Source of the DNA: an uncultured Poribacteria bacterium
GTDB lineage: Bacteria; Poribacteria; WGA-4E; WGA-3G
Assembly (NCBI GenBank): GCA_951828515.1
Contig: OX639992.1
Location: forward strand, 2,768,217-2,832,216
Reading direction: 5' to 3'
DNA: 64,000 bases
Shown: positions 52,563 to 61,907 of the stretch, in pieces
Numbering within the stretch: position 1 is the first letter of the stretch
How the letters are laid out: the number at the start of each line of letters is the position of its first letter
Position numbers and translations under genes: made by a program
The notes under the pieces: generated by a model
What the model saw: the letters and a program-made list of their open reading frames with translations, nothing else
Database searches by the model: none
What the model was told of the DNA's origin: nothing

Positions 52563-53900
52563 TTACGAATTTTCGTGGTTATAGGCTATCGCGGATTTCA
52601 TCTGTTTCAACGCCTCATGAATCTGAGGGAGTTCCTCAAATCCGTAGGATATACGGAACTGCCGCTTCCCAACCCCGACCATTTCGCCAGCTGGATGGAC
52701 ACAGTGTTCACCGGGAATGTAAACCACTTTCGGATGCTGGGAACCCGGCGGTCCATCGACCTTTTCCTGTCCAGTCGTTCGCGTCAAAAACTTGAAAAAA
52801 TCAGAAGTCGTATCCGTTGTGGCATTCGCCAGCGTCAAATAGTAGTAGAATCCAGCACTCCCACCCCGGCACTCCTGAACATTGTCCCCCAGTAATTCTG
52901 CTATCCACGGTTTGACCTGTTTCGCCTTCTGATGATACCCATTATTAACCTTTTGGATTTGGGCTTCTATACCGTGGTCAAGCAAGTAACTTGCGATTTC
53001 TTGATTGATTAACGGGGCACTGAAGCCGATGTCGCTTGTGCGTTGGATAACGCTGTCGAGAAACCGACCTTTCGGACCGATGAGGTAACCGATACGTAAC
53101 CCAGGGGCGAGGATCTTTGACAATGTGCCAATTTCATAGACAATGCCGAGTGTATCGTAGCAGAGTGCAGACGCCAAAGGTTCAACGTCAGTGTCATGCA
53201 CGAGGTCGCGATAGGCGTTGTCGAAAAAAATCGGGATTTTCCGTCCGACTTCGTATGAAAGTCGGGTAACAATATCAACGAGTTCTCTCTTACGATTATT
53301 GGATAGAATTGTACAGGTCGGATTGTTAACCGTTACGACGTAGAAGAAACGGATAGCCTCTTTTTCGTTGCCAAGCGTCCTGAGTTTCATCCGCAAACGT
53401 TCAGCATTAAGTCCTTCGTCATCTTCAGGTATCGCGATAACGCTGAAACCTTTCCTGCCTAAATCGTTGCAGTAGATATAATACATCGGATCCGCTGTCA
53501 GCACAATACCGGCAGGAAGTAGGTGGGTGATGCTCTCTAACAGACTCGTCGCGCCGTTCGCGCCGATAACAATGTCTCGGTTGTTCAAGGTCTGTTCAGT
53601 GATTCCACCAATCCGATTCTCAATGTGGAATCTCCTGAGCGACGCAATCAGGTTCGGCGAACCTTGTGCGCCGCCGTAATTGAGGGAAGCGCGGTATTTT
53701 TTAGGGTGCGCGAGAACCGCTTCGCAGGCGTGTTGAATCTGCTGATGCGGAATCGTCTGCTCATTGACGTATCCGACACCGAGGTTGATGTCGCGTCCGT
53801 CTCGAAAACCGACAGCAAAATCGGTCATCAGCTGATTAACAGGGGAGGGTATACTTGAGGCTTTTCCGTAATCAGAAAGCAGAACGTCTCGGATTTTCAT
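52563..53900 (-). CDS. PLP-dependent aminotransferase class I/II
   Basis: 445 residues from ATG 53900; a longer frame to 53978 overlaps the previous gene, with no Shine-Dalgarno support. Fold-type I features: SLNYGGAQGSPNLIASLRRF, VNNPTCTILSN, IFFDNAYRDLVHD (Asp/Tyr of the PLP site) and the Schiff-base lysine in GTLSKILAPGLRIGYL, with Arg in FRISYGF at the end. Amino-acid specificity cannot be assigned. It is next to the epimerase and HAD genes in one orientation. Confidence 0.9.
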   Translation of the reverse strand: MKIRDVLLSDYGKASSIPSPVNQLMTDFAVGFRDGRDINLGVGYVNEQTIPHQQIQHACEAVLAHPKKYRASLNYGGAQGSPNLIASLRRFHIENRIGGITEQTLNNRDIVIGANGATSLLESITHLLPAGIVLTADPMYYIYCNDLGRKGFSVIAIPEDDEGLNAERLRMKLRTLGNEKEAIRFFYVVTVNNPTCTILSNNRKRELVDIVTRLSYEVGRKIPIFFDNAYRDLVHDTDVEPLASALCYDTLGIVYEIGTLSKILAPGLRIGYLIGPKGRFLDSVIQRTSDIGFSAPLINQEIASYLLDHGIEAQIQKVNNGYHQKAKQVKPWIAELLGDNVQECRGGSAGFYYYLTLANATTDTTSDFFKFLTRTTGQEKVDGPPGSQHPKVVYIPGEHCVHPAGEMVGVGKRQFRISYGFEELPQIHEALKQMKSAIAYNHENS

Positions 53901-53922
53901 ATTTCGTTGGAATTCTGCGCGT

Positions 53923-54831
53923 CTATAGTAGGTCTCCCAAAGCGGATTCAAGCGTCCGGTGACGGAATTCGTAGCCACTTACTTCCGTTTTCTCTGGAAG
54001 TACGTTCTGACTCAGCACAACGAAATCCGCAAATTCGCCCATCATCAACCGCAAGCCGAACGTCGGGACAGGAAGCAGAGTTGGTCGCCGTAGCACACTG
54101 CCGAGAGTCTTCGTGAACTCTACATTTCTGATAGGGACGGGTGCCGTTGCGTTCAGAGGACCCCGAATCTCTTCATTCTCTAAAGCGTGTATCACAATAC
54201 CAACGACATCGTCGACATGAATCCAAGACATCCACTGCCGACCGCTACCAAGTATGCCACCGACTCCCATTTTAAAGGGTGGAAGCACCTGTGTTAACAA
54301 CCCACCGCCTAACCCAAGCACAAGCCCAATACGGACCATAACGACCCGAATCCCAAGCGCATCCGCTTTTTCGGCTTCTGTTTCCCATTCTTGACAGACT
54401 TTGGCGAGAAAGTCGGTTCCAGCAGGCGACACCTCCGTAAAGTGTTCATCGCCACTATCGCCATAGTATCCGATTGCGGAGGCACAGACAATCACCTCGG
54501 GTTTTGTGGACAGCCCGGCAAACGACGCAACAAGATTTCGTGTCGAGAGAATTCGGCTATCCCGAATCCGCCGTTTTTTTTCGGAATTCCATCTACCTGA
54601 GATGGTTTCACCCGCCAGATGAACAACAGCTTTCACGTCTGATGTGGCTTCTGAAGGCAGTTTTTCGGTTTCAGGGTTCCAACTGTAGACCGCTCTTGCG
54701 GATTTCAATTGCGTTTGTGCGCGTGTCGGGTTACGAGATAATACATGTACGGTATCGCCTTGTTCGTGGAGGGCAGTGCAGACTCGACTGCCAATGAACC
54801 CAGTTCCACCGGAGACCAAGACATTTGCCAT
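53923..54831 (-). CDS. TIGR01777-family epimerase/SDR (YfcH-like)
   Basis: 302 residues. MANVLVSGGTGFIGSRVCTAL is the extended-SDR nucleotide loop. VHLAGETISGRWNSEKKRRI, SAIGYYGDSGDEHFTE and MSWIHVDDVVGIV are diagnostic of the TIGR01777 family. Substrate unknown; related proteins are linked to cell-division or photosynthesis genes in other phyla. It ends 22 bp upstream of the aminotransferase start. Confidence 0.92.
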   Translation of the reverse strand: MANVLVSGGTGFIGSRVCTALHEQGDTVHVLSRNPTRAQTQLKSARAVYSWNPETEKLPSEATSDVKAVVHLAGETISGRWNSEKKRRIRDSRILSTRNLVASFAGLSTKPEVIVCASAIGYYGDSGDEHFTEVSPAGTDFLAKVCQEWETEAEKADALGIRVVMVRIGLVLGLGGGLLTQVLPPFKMGVGGILGSGRQWMSWIHVDDVVGIVIHALENEEIRGPLNATAPVPIRNVEFTKTLGSVLRRPTLLPVPTFGLRLMMGEFADFVVLSQNVLPEKTEVSGYEFRHRTLESALGDLL

Positions 54832-54849
54832 TTTTTCTCCTTGCGTTCT

Positions 54850-55578
54850 CTATTTTGACAACTCAGTGATAACGGTCTCTAACTTCTGATAGTCGTCAAC
54901 AACAGCATCACTCAGTGTGTCGTCTCCTTCTCCTTTATTGAAGCCTGCAAAACGAATCGCTTTCATCCCCGCATTTTTCGCGCCGACAATATCCGTTCGG
55001 AAAATATCGCCGACGTGCACCGCTTCCGCGGGTTCAGCGTTCAATTGTGCTAAAGTCGAATGAAATTGCACCACTTGAGGTTTTGTATGATCCGTTTCGT
55101 CGGAGAATGTGAAAGCCGTAAAGTATTGTAAGATACCGTCACGCGCCATTAGTTTTCGAGCGAAACTGCCGGGCGTTAGTGCCGAGTCTGAGATAATTCC
55201 AAGTGGATAACTTTCACTCAACCGAGAAATGACCGGTTTGACGTATGGCATCATAATTGGCGGTGCTTCCAAGAAAGCCGCACCCAGGCACTCAATTAAC
55301 TGATCGAGATCTTCTTCTATAAGCCCGAGGTGAAGCACTTCAGCGAATCGCTGCATGCACCGTTTCACTGAGATCCCTTGGTGTTGATGCCATAGAGAGG
55401 ATACCAAGTTGTACGCCTCTTCAAGTCCGAATCTTACATCATCCAATGTGCAAGCATAGTCGCGACTGTCGAGGTACGTATGGCATAGTTGAATACGTAT
55501 CGCCTGACGCTTTTGCCAGTTGCTGTCAGAATCGGCATAAAGGGTTTGCCAATAATCGAATGTAATAGCTTTAAGCAT
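54850..55578 (-). CDS. HAD-superfamily hydrolase
   Basis: 242 residues from ATG 55578 (frame extends to 55644 without a better signal). Motif I reads FDYWQTLYAD, with Asp nucleophile; the second Asp is replaced by Trp, as in a subset of HAD hydrolases. Motif II GIISDSALTPG, motif III Lys in KPQVVQF and motif IV HVGDIFRTDIVGAKNAGM are present. Likely a phosphatase or dehalogenase-like enzyme for a small metabolite. Precedes the TIGR01777 gene by 19 bp. Confidence 0.88.
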   Translation of the reverse strand: MLKAITFDYWQTLYADSDSNWQKRQAIRIQLCHTYLDSRDYACTLDDVRFGLEEAYNLVSSLWHQHQGISVKRCMQRFAEVLHLGLIEEDLDQLIECLGAAFLEAPPIMMPYVKPVISRLSESYPLGIISDSALTPGSFARKLMARDGILQYFTAFTFSDETDHTKPQVVQFHSTLAQLNAEPAEAVHVGDIFRTDIVGAKNAGMKAIRFAGFNKGEGDDTLSDAVVDDYQKLETVITELSK

Positions 55579-55876
55579 CAAAATTTTTCCATTTCTAATG
55601 TGCGTTCCTATTTCACTATAAAGGCGGCTCATGTTAAAGAGCACAATTCCATTTTACCCGATTTATCCGAAAAAATCAAGCGATATGTGGTTTTATCGCG
55701 GATGTTCAGTTTTCGTTGTTCTGTGAGTTTCGCTTTCCCCGAAAAAGAACAGACTCGCCGGAAAAATCAGCACAAGACGTTCGTGAATCAAAATAGACTT
55801 GCAATTTCCTTTTAAAAGTGATACCATTAATAGTAAGATGTAGGCAATCAATAGGCAAACATGTTGCGTCCGATGT

Positions 55877-57385
55877 GTGCGGAGGAATACGAAGTTGCGG
55901 TTGAATCGTCGAATTATCCCTGGGTATACGACCACCCGTTTAATACTCGTTTACTTCATCGTCGGATTGGGCACGCTCGTATTTGGGTTCTTCCATTATA
56001 TCCAGCAGATTTCTCGACTGAACGCGGATATAGAATCCCAGATAGACCTTTTCGCCGATCTGGCAGCGGAAATCCCCGGCGTGGAAAACCGAGGATTGCA
56101 ACAGAAGTTAATTATGATCGTCAGAAAGTCATTCGCTGAAGACAGATCACGTACGTTCTCGTTTATCATCACGGATGCACGCGGAAACGTCTTAATTACG
56201 CGAGGGGTTGACCCACAATTAGACGCGAAGATCGACAATTTGGATATCAATGTCAACGAAAATGAGAGTATATCGTTAACACAAAATGAGCACGCTTTGT
56301 TACAATCAACATTAGCGCGCATGAAAAAGAAACATCTGCCTCGTGAAATACACATACTCCTTGAAAACAGGCAGTTGAAGGGGTATATTTACTATGGTGA
56401 TGCCGCACCGAGTGAAATGGCACACCTGCCTCTTGTAATAACTGATACCACGGGTACACCTCAGAAATGGCAGATTTGGGGTGACGTTATTACTGCAGAT
56501 CAGGCAACTGCGGAGGAACAGGAACGAGCGAAAATTTTCATTCAGAACGCACCAGCGTCCTCTGTGATTGAAACAACACCGAAATGGCACAAAGGCTACT
56601 TCTATTATGAAAGTAAGCCGTACTATGGGTTAGTAGTGCCTCTTATAGCCCCGGTGGTCCTATTAGTATTTGGAACTGTCTGCTTCCTTGTCTATCAACG
56701 GATAAAGTCTTATGAACACTCGGCAATCTGGGGAGGCTTAGCCAAAGAGACTGCGCATCAACTCGGAACACCTACCTCGTCGCTGTTGGCATGGACAGAA
56801 CTGCTGCATGAACGAAGTAAAGAAAAAAATGATGACGCACTCGCTGAACTCTCCGAAAGTATGAGAAACGATCTGGAGCGTCTACAGAAAACAACGGCGC
56901 GCTTCGGTATGATTGGCACGCAGCCTCCACTTACCGAAGTCAACATGAATGAAGTGTTTGAGGAAGTCCGAGCATATTTTGAAAAACGGCTGCCGCATAT
57001 TGGTCGACGCGTCGAAATCCGATTGAGACTGCATGAAACACCCCCTATACTCGCAAACGCGCAATTGTTGCACTGGGTGTTTGAAAACCTAATTCGTAAT
57101 TCGTTGGATGCAATGGATAAAGCGGACGGATGGATCCAGATTGAACCAACGTATGACAAACGATACAGCGATGTTGTTATCCAGTATGCCGACAATGGAA
57201 GCGGGATCACCCGCGAAAATCAACGAAAGATCTTTGAACCGGGGATGTCTACAAAGGCACACGGGTGGGGACTCGGATTGACTGTCATACAGCGGATCAT
57301 CCGTGAATACCATCACGGAAGCATCCGTATGATTAAAACGAGTCCTGACGGAACAACTTTTGAAATTCGACTGCCAGTCGCATAG
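55877..57385 (+). CDS. Sensor histidine kinase, PorY-like
   Basis: 502 residues. Two membrane helices (about 21-40 and 252-273) flank a periplasmic sensor of some 210 residues. Then the H-box ETAHQLGTPTSSLLAW (His294), N-box NLIRNSLDAM, G1 DNGSGI and G2 GWGLGL. The HxLGTP H-box is the type seen in kinases partnering PorX-like regulators. A GTG start at 55877 is used; a TTG at 55895, 9 nt after GGAGG, is also possible. Followed by a receiver-PglZ gene, its likely substrate. Confidence 0.85.
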   Translation: MRRNTKLRLNRRIIPGYTTTRLILVYFIVGLGTLVFGFFHYIQQISRLNADIESQIDLFADLAAEIPGVENRGLQQKLIMIVRKSFAEDRSRTFSFIITDARGNVLITRGVDPQLDAKIDNLDINVNENESISLTQNEHALLQSTLARMKKKHLPREIHILLENRQLKGYIYYGDAAPSEMAHLPLVITDTTGTPQKWQIWGDVITADQATAEEQERAKIFIQNAPASSVIETTPKWHKGYFYYESKPYYGLVVPLIAPVVLLVFGTVCFLVYQRIKSYEHSAIWGGLAKETAHQLGTPTSSLLAWTELLHERSKEKNDDALAELSESMRNDLERLQKTTARFGMIGTQPPLTEVNMNEVFEEVRAYFEKRLPHIGRRVEIRLRLHETPPILANAQLLHWVFENLIRNSLDAMDKADGWIQIEPTYDKRYSDVVIQYADNGSGITRENQRKIFEPGMSTKAHGWGLGLTVIQRIIREYHHGSIRMIKTSPDGTTFEIRLPVA

Positions 57386-57513
57386 TCCATATTAACAGCC
57401 GTTGTGGGCAAAATAATTGCCTGGGCATTTTTCCTACTTCCGCTGAGGAGAGAACTTTCACTCGCGTTAATTGGGCACGATGTCGCACCTGAGCAGCTTT
57501 TGAAAACTTACGT

Positions 57514-59082
57514 ATGTCACAGACACACCAAATCTTATGGATTGATGATGAAATAGAAGCGTTGCAACCGCATATTCTTGTGCTACGCGACCGAGGGTAC
57601 GCGGTCACACCCGTGACAAATGGTGAAGACGGCATCGCGCTTCTCACGCGCGGTGATACGCAGTACAGTGCTATCCTACTTGACCAGGTTATGCCCGGTA
57701 AAGATGGAATGGCAACGCTTGATGCAATCCGTACCATCAATGCGCAAATCCCAGTCATCCTCGTTACCCAATCCAGTGATGAACAATTTGTTGAGGTTGC
57801 TCTCGGCAAGCAGGTAACCGATTTCTTAGTGAAGCCGATCGGTGTAGCCCAGATCGTTTCAACACTAAAGCGTATCCTTGATCAGCCGCAGATCGTCGTA
57901 AATCAGATTCCGAATCGGTACACGACAGATTTTAACGCTATCCGCGCCATGAAGGACTCGTCACCGAGTTGGCAAGACTGGGTCAATATCTATGTGAAAC
58001 TATTACAATGGGATCTGGTATCTGAAAAGTTAGCCGAGGGTGGGTTAGAAGAAACACATCTCGCACAGAAGAAAGAGTGCAATACCGAATTTTCTGACTT
58101 TGTCGCGACGCATTATCCTGATTGGGTCGCAGGTAGCTCAGACGCACCACCCTTGTCGGTCAACGTCCTCGACCAGCATGTTATCCCTCAACTTCAAGAT
58201 GGAAAATCTGTTTATTTTATTGTGGTTGACTGCTTCCGATTAGATCATTGGTTGGCAGTGGAATCACTCTTGTACCCTTATTTCTCTATCGAACGTCAAT
58301 ATAGTTTTTCAATCCTACCGAGTGCGACGATGTACGCACGAAATGCCCTTTTCAGCGGCTTGTTCCCAATAGAGATCGCCGAACGCTATCCACAGTACTG
58401 GCAGGAAGAATCTGATGGGGACACGAGTACAAATCGGTACGAACGCCAATTCCTCGAAGAACATCTGAAGCGCAGGGGTATCAAGCTGAAGCCCGGAATC
58501 CAGTACTTCAAGATTTTTGACGCTCGGGGTGGCAACACCTACAAAAAACGGGTCGCCGCGAACACACGCGTGAGTCTCTCGGCACTGGTTATCAATTTCA
58601 TTGACATCTTGACCCACCAGCGCTCACAATCCGATGTTCTGCAGCAGCTTGCCCCTGATGAATCCGCTTTCCGAGCGTTGGCACGCTCATGGTTCTCGCA
58701 TTCGGTACTGTTCGATATTTTACGCATTATTGCGGCACAAAACGCAACTGTAGTCCTCACGAGCGATCATGGCTCTGTCTTTTGTAACCGAGCAACCCGC
58801 GCTTACGGTAATCGTGAAACGACCACCAGCCTTCGGTTTAAAATCGGTGCTAACTTGGGATGCGAAGAAGGTGAAGCGGTATATCTCCGAAACCCAAAGG
58901 AATATCGGCTACCGGCGGAAAACACAAGCAAGGACTACATTCTCGCGAAAGACGATTATTATTTCGTCTATCCGAACGATTTTTATAAATATAAACGGCA
59001 GTTTCAAGGAGGGTTCCAGCACGGTGGTATCTCGATGGGTGAACTCATAACGCCTGTCGTAACGCTAACGCCGCGGCTGTAA
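57514..59082 (+). CDS. porX: Response regulator with PglZ phosphodiesterase domain, PorX-like
   Basis: 522 residues. Receiver domain 1-125: ILWIDDEIEALQPHI with acidic Asp11/Asp12, phosphoacceptor Asp57 in LLDQVMPG, Thr in LVTQSSDE and Lys in FLVKPIG. A linker helix leads to an alkaline-phosphatase-superfamily PglZ domain (about 205-522), with FIVVDCFRLDHW, ILPSATMYARNALFSGLFP, TSDHGS and FQHGGISMGEL metal-binding positions. This receiver-PglZ architecture defines PorX, which in Bacteroidetes controls the type IX secretion system and cleaves cyclic oligonucleotides. Gene name used for architecture only; no T9SS gene is in the window. Confidence 0.88.
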   Translation: MSQTHQILWIDDEIEALQPHILVLRDRGYAVTPVTNGEDGIALLTRGDTQYSAILLDQVMPGKDGMATLDAIRTINAQIPVILVTQSSDEQFVEVALGKQVTDFLVKPIGVAQIVSTLKRILDQPQIVVNQIPNRYTTDFNAIRAMKDSSPSWQDWVNIYVKLLQWDLVSEKLAEGGLEETHLAQKKECNTEFSDFVATHYPDWVAGSSDAPPLSVNVLDQHVIPQLQDGKSVYFIVVDCFRLDHWLAVESLLYPYFSIERQYSFSILPSATMYARNALFSGLFPIEIAERYPQYWQEESDGDTSTNRYERQFLEEHLKRRGIKLKPGIQYFKIFDARGGNTYKKRVAANTRVSLSALVINFIDILTHQRSQSDVLQQLAPDESAFRALARSWFSHSVLFDILRIIAAQNATVVLTSDHGSVFCNRATRAYGNRETTTSLRFKIGANLGCEEGEAVYLRNPKEYRLPAENTSKDYILAKDDYYFVYPNDFYKYKRQFQGGFQHGGISMGELITPVVTLTPRL

Positions 59083-59214
59083 GGCGCAGCTCGCAAGCCC
59101 AGATGAAATAGAGAGTAGTATACCTTTTTCAGCTTTACGCTCCGCAGACTGCGGACAACCTTATACACAACTGCTGTGTGATCGAACTTCTCTAAGAATA
59201 TTATAGCATACACC

Positions 59215-59263
59215 AATAAATATATGCTATAAAAACAAAAAGGAGGCGGAAACCTTCCGCTCC
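59215..59263. repeat. Intergenic hairpin repeat before rng
   Basis: GGAGGCGGAA (59242-59251) pairs with TTCCGCTCC (59255-59263), with one bulged base. The remainder of the 218-bp gap holds small dyads such as ATAGCAT...ATGCTAT, and no promoter match. Similar to a GGAGCGG...CCGCTC element at about 62343-62372. Confidence 0.5.
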
Positions 59264-59300
59264 TGCCTAAAGATGGGGGCTCAGGTTTCTCGAATATTTA

Positions 59301-60881
59301 ATGGAAAAGGAGATACTTATTTCTGATGATGAGTATGAAACACGCTGTGCGGTACTTGACGAGGGGGTGCTGAATGAAATTTACATTGAACGGAAAGCAG
59401 CAGCGCAAACATTGGGGAATCTCTACAAAGGACGCGTTGAGAACGTACTACCCGGAATGCAGGTAGCATTCGTTGACATCGGATTGGACCGGCATGCCTT
59501 TTTACATATTTCCGATCTCAAATATGAGCACGCTGACGAAGATGAGGATGAAAATGGGAAGCAGAACGGAGACCGAAGGTCCAACAAAAATGCGGCTGTA
59601 TTGGACCTGAAAGGAAAGCAGTCCAAGCAAACACGCGGTGGACGCGGGTTCCCATTTCTCATAAGTGACCTCATTTCAAAGAAGCAGGAACTCCTCGTTC
59701 AGGTTGGCAAGGAACCTATCGGGACAAAGGGAGCACGGGTTACCAGTAACATCACACTTCCCGGACGTTATGTCGTCTACATGCCCAATTCCTCGAATAT
59801 TGGCGTATCACGACGCATTGAGTCTGCCACTGAAAGAGACAGACTACGGAACATGGCAAAGGCAGTCAAAGCCGACGTTGAAGGTGGATTTATCATTCGT
59901 ACTGCCGCTGAAGGGTTGAACGAAACCGAGTTCACAGCCGAAATCCGGTATCTTATCGATCAATGGAAACAGGTACGCAAACGCGCAGACAGAAAATCCG
60001 CACCGAGTCTCGTGAGCAGAGACCTCAGTTTCACCAATAGAATCGTCCGGGATATGCTCACGAAGGAGGTCACGCAACTGTTTATCGATTCAGAGACGGG
60101 TTACAAAGAGACGATGGAATATGTTTCCTCTGTCATGCCCGATCTGCAATCTCGGGTCTCCTTCTATCGGGAGGATCCAACTCTCTTCGATGCTTACGGT
60201 GTTGAACGCGCACTCAAGGAGGCGCTCAGTGAGAAAATTTGGCTCAAATGTGGAGGACATATTATCATCCAACAGACTGAAGCCATGGTCTCGATTGATG
60301 TCAACACTGGACGATTCGTTGGAAAATCTGATCCAGATAACACGATTCTCAGTGCTAACCTTGAGGCTGTTGAGGAGGTTGTCCGCCAAATTCAATTACG
60401 GGATTTGGGCGGGATTATCGTCGTTGATTTTATTGATATGGAAGAGGCGTCGCACCGGAAACGGGTCTTTAAAATGCTACAGGAAGCACTCCGGAAGGAC
60501 CGTGCCCGCACAAATATCCTGCATTTTTCGGATTTAGGACTCGTCGAAATGACACGCCAACGTACCCGTCCGAGCCTCTCTACCCTGCTGATGGAGGAGT
60601 GTCCGTACTGCGATGGACATGGCACTGTTCTATCCGTCGAAACCGTCGTCATTCAGTTGTTGCGTGCGATAAAGATGGCGCATAAACAGACGCGTCAGTC
60701 CCAATTACGTGTTATCGCTAATGATTATGTCGTTTCGCATATAAAGTCGCAGATGTCGAGTAAATTGCGGGAACTTAAGAAGTTATTAAAATTAGATCTT
60801 ATTCTGGAACCGGATGCCGACTTGCACCTCGAAGATTATCGAATCTTCGTTGGAAAAGGTGAAGAATTATTTCTTGATTAA
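59301..60881 (+). CDS. rng: Ribonuclease G/E family protein
   Basis: 526 residues, the length of RNase G with a small N-terminal insertion. The S1 domain (YKGRVENVLPGMQVAFVDIG; HAFLHISDL) is interrupted by a charged insert (about 77-118, EDEDENGKQNGDRR and KQSKQTRGGRG). The catalytic part has SIDVNTGRFVG, GIIVVDFIDME (Mg2+ Asp) and the Zn-link cysteines CPYC. Cleaves single-stranded RNA 5'-end dependently in rRNA and mRNA processing. Followed by rplU-rpmA, an order common in bacteria. Confidence 0.95.
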   Translation: MEKEILISDDEYETRCAVLDEGVLNEIYIERKAAAQTLGNLYKGRVENVLPGMQVAFVDIGLDRHAFLHISDLKYEHADEDEDENGKQNGDRRSNKNAAVLDLKGKQSKQTRGGRGFPFLISDLISKKQELLVQVGKEPIGTKGARVTSNITLPGRYVVYMPNSSNIGVSRRIESATERDRLRNMAKAVKADVEGGFIIRTAAEGLNETEFTAEIRYLIDQWKQVRKRADRKSAPSLVSRDLSFTNRIVRDMLTKEVTQLFIDSETGYKETMEYVSSVMPDLQSRVSFYREDPTLFDAYGVERALKEALSEKIWLKCGGHIIIQQTEAMVSIDVNTGRFVGKSDPDNTILSANLEAVEEVVRQIQLRDLGGIIVVDFIDMEEASHRKRVFKMLQEALRKDRARTNILHFSDLGLVEMTRQRTRPSLSTLLMEECPYCDGHGTVLSVETVVIQLLRAIKMAHKQTRQSQLRVIANDYVVSHIKSQMSSKLRELKKLLKLDLILEPDADLHLEDYRIFVGKGEELFLD

Positions 60882-60912
60882 CAGGGCTTACGCTGAAAGC
60901 GAATATTATGAG

Positions 60913-61016
60913 GAAAGGCTGGAAGGCAGGGAAGAAGGAGCGAAGGATGGGCACCCAATCTTCCACCCTTCCTGTCTTCCTATCTTCCTTGTCTTCCGAT
61001 TCTGATAGGAAGGGAA
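60913..61016. repeat. GGAAGG/CCTTCC inverted repeat
   Basis: Purine-rich arm (GGCTGGAAGGCAGGGAAGAAGG) and pyrimidine-rich arm (CTTCCACCCTTCCTGTC, then CTTCCTTGTCTTCC) in the gap between rng and the rplU promoter. Third member of the family seen at 23421 and 29456. Confidence 0.7.
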
Positions 61017-61044
61017 GGGATTTTGCGTAAATCCTATTGATTAA

Positions 61045-61073
61045 TTGACATCGGCGCGTTTTTAGGGTATAAT
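61045..61073 (+). promoter_or_regulatory. Consensus promoter of rplU-rpmA
   Basis: TTGACA (61045-61050) and TATAAT (61068-61073), both perfect, separated by 17 bp, 27 bp before the rplU ATG. Confidence 0.9.
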
Positions 61074-61099
61074 TTAAGTAGAAAGGAGTGATATGTAAA

Positions 61100-61438
61100 A
61101 TGTATGCAGTCTTTGCGAGCGGCGGAAAGCAGCATCGGGTAGAAATAGGAAATCTGATCGATGTTGAAAAACTCGAGGCAGAGGTCGGTGACAGTGTCAC
61201 ATTCTCATCCGTTTTGGCTGTCGCTGACGATGATGGTCAGTTGCAAGCCGGCTCGCCCTATCTTGACAATACTTCAGTTACAGCCGAGGTGGTTCAACAG
61301 GCACGCGGAAAAAAGATGGTTGTGTTCAAATCGAAACGCCGTAAAGGTTATAAACGTAAGTTAGGGCACCGTCAATCATTTACACGCGTGAAAATTACCG
61401 CTATTGGCGCGGTGGAGGAACAATCTGATGGCTCATAA
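61100..61438 (+). CDS. rplU: 50S ribosomal protein L21
   Basis: 112 residues from ATG 61100, with AAAGGAG about 11 nt upstream. [18 protein letters not shown] start, [20 protein letters not shown] basic core and FTRVKITAI end are characteristic of L21. Follows the consensus promoter and overlaps rpmA by 11 bp, so the two are translated together. Confidence 0.97.
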   Translation: MYAVFASGGKQHRVEIGNLIDVEKLEAEVGDSVTFSSVLAVADDDGQLQAGSPYLDNTSVTAEVVQQARGKKMVVFKSKRRKGYKRKLGHRQSFTRVKITAIGAVEEQSDGS

Positions 61439-61694
61439 GAAAGGCGGCGGAAGCACCCGAAACGGACGCGACAGTATCGGAAAACGACTCGGTGTCAAAA
61501 GATTTTCCGGAAATTATGTCACCGCAGGGAGCATTCTCACTCGACAGCGTGGAACGCACATCCACCCCGGAAACAACGTTGGGGTCGGAAGAGACTATAC
61601 ACTCTTCTCGAAAATTGATGGATATGTATGGTTTGAGCGAAAAGACAAATATCGTCGGAAGGTGAGTGTCTATACAGAGCGTCCTGAATTTTAG
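61428..61694 (+). CDS. rpmA: 50S ribosomal protein L27
   Basis: 88 residues from ATG 61428. [20 protein letters not shown] is the L27 hallmark, and [20 protein letters not shown] confirms it. No N-terminal extension of the type cleaved in Firmicutes is present. The C-terminus ([11 protein letters not shown]) is slightly longer than some. Standard rplU-rpmA order, followed by hairpins. Confidence 0.97.
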   Translation: MAHKKGGGSTRNGRDSIGKRLGVKRFSGNYVTAGSILTRQRGTHIHPGNNVGVGRDYTLFSKIDGYVWFERKDKYRRKVSVYTERPEF

Positions 61695-61766
61695 CGGAAA
61701 AAGGAAAGCAAAATGGAAAATCTCGGATTTTCCATCTTCATTCCCGTCTCAGGAATCTACGACCAG

Positions 61767-61818
61767 AAGCCTCGCCTTAGGGTGTTGCAGCCCGCACCAC
61801 CCCAAGCGAGGCTTTTTT
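61767..61818 (+). terminator. Intrinsic terminator after rpmA
   Basis: AAGCCTCGC ... GCGAGGCTT arms with internal TAGGGTG/CACCCC pairing make a long stem, followed by TTTTTT. A smaller hairpin ATGGAAAATC/GATTTTCCAT at 61713-61735 lies between it and rpmA. Confidence 0.85.
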
Positions 61819-61853
61819 ACTCCAAAAATCCGACAGATTCGCACGCGTTGTAG

Positions 61854-61874
61854 GGGCAGGTCTCGTGCCTGCCC
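61854..61874. repeat. GGGCAGG/CCTGCCC hairpin
   Basis: GGGCAGG (61854-61860) and CCTGCCC (61868-61874) with a 7-nt loop, in a TAGGGGCAGGTCTCGTGCC context. This type of short perfect palindrome is commonly dispersed in genomes of large environmental bacteria. Confidence 0.6.
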
Positions 61875-61907
61875 AACCGACTCGAAACAGGCAGGAAAAA
61901 TTAAAAA

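Noticed and set aside
57333-57809. Minus-strand 158-codon frame across the kinase-regulator junction
   Set aside because: Overlaps the 3' end of the kinase gene and the receiver domain of the regulator gene antisense, has no motif, and both real genes have intact domains.
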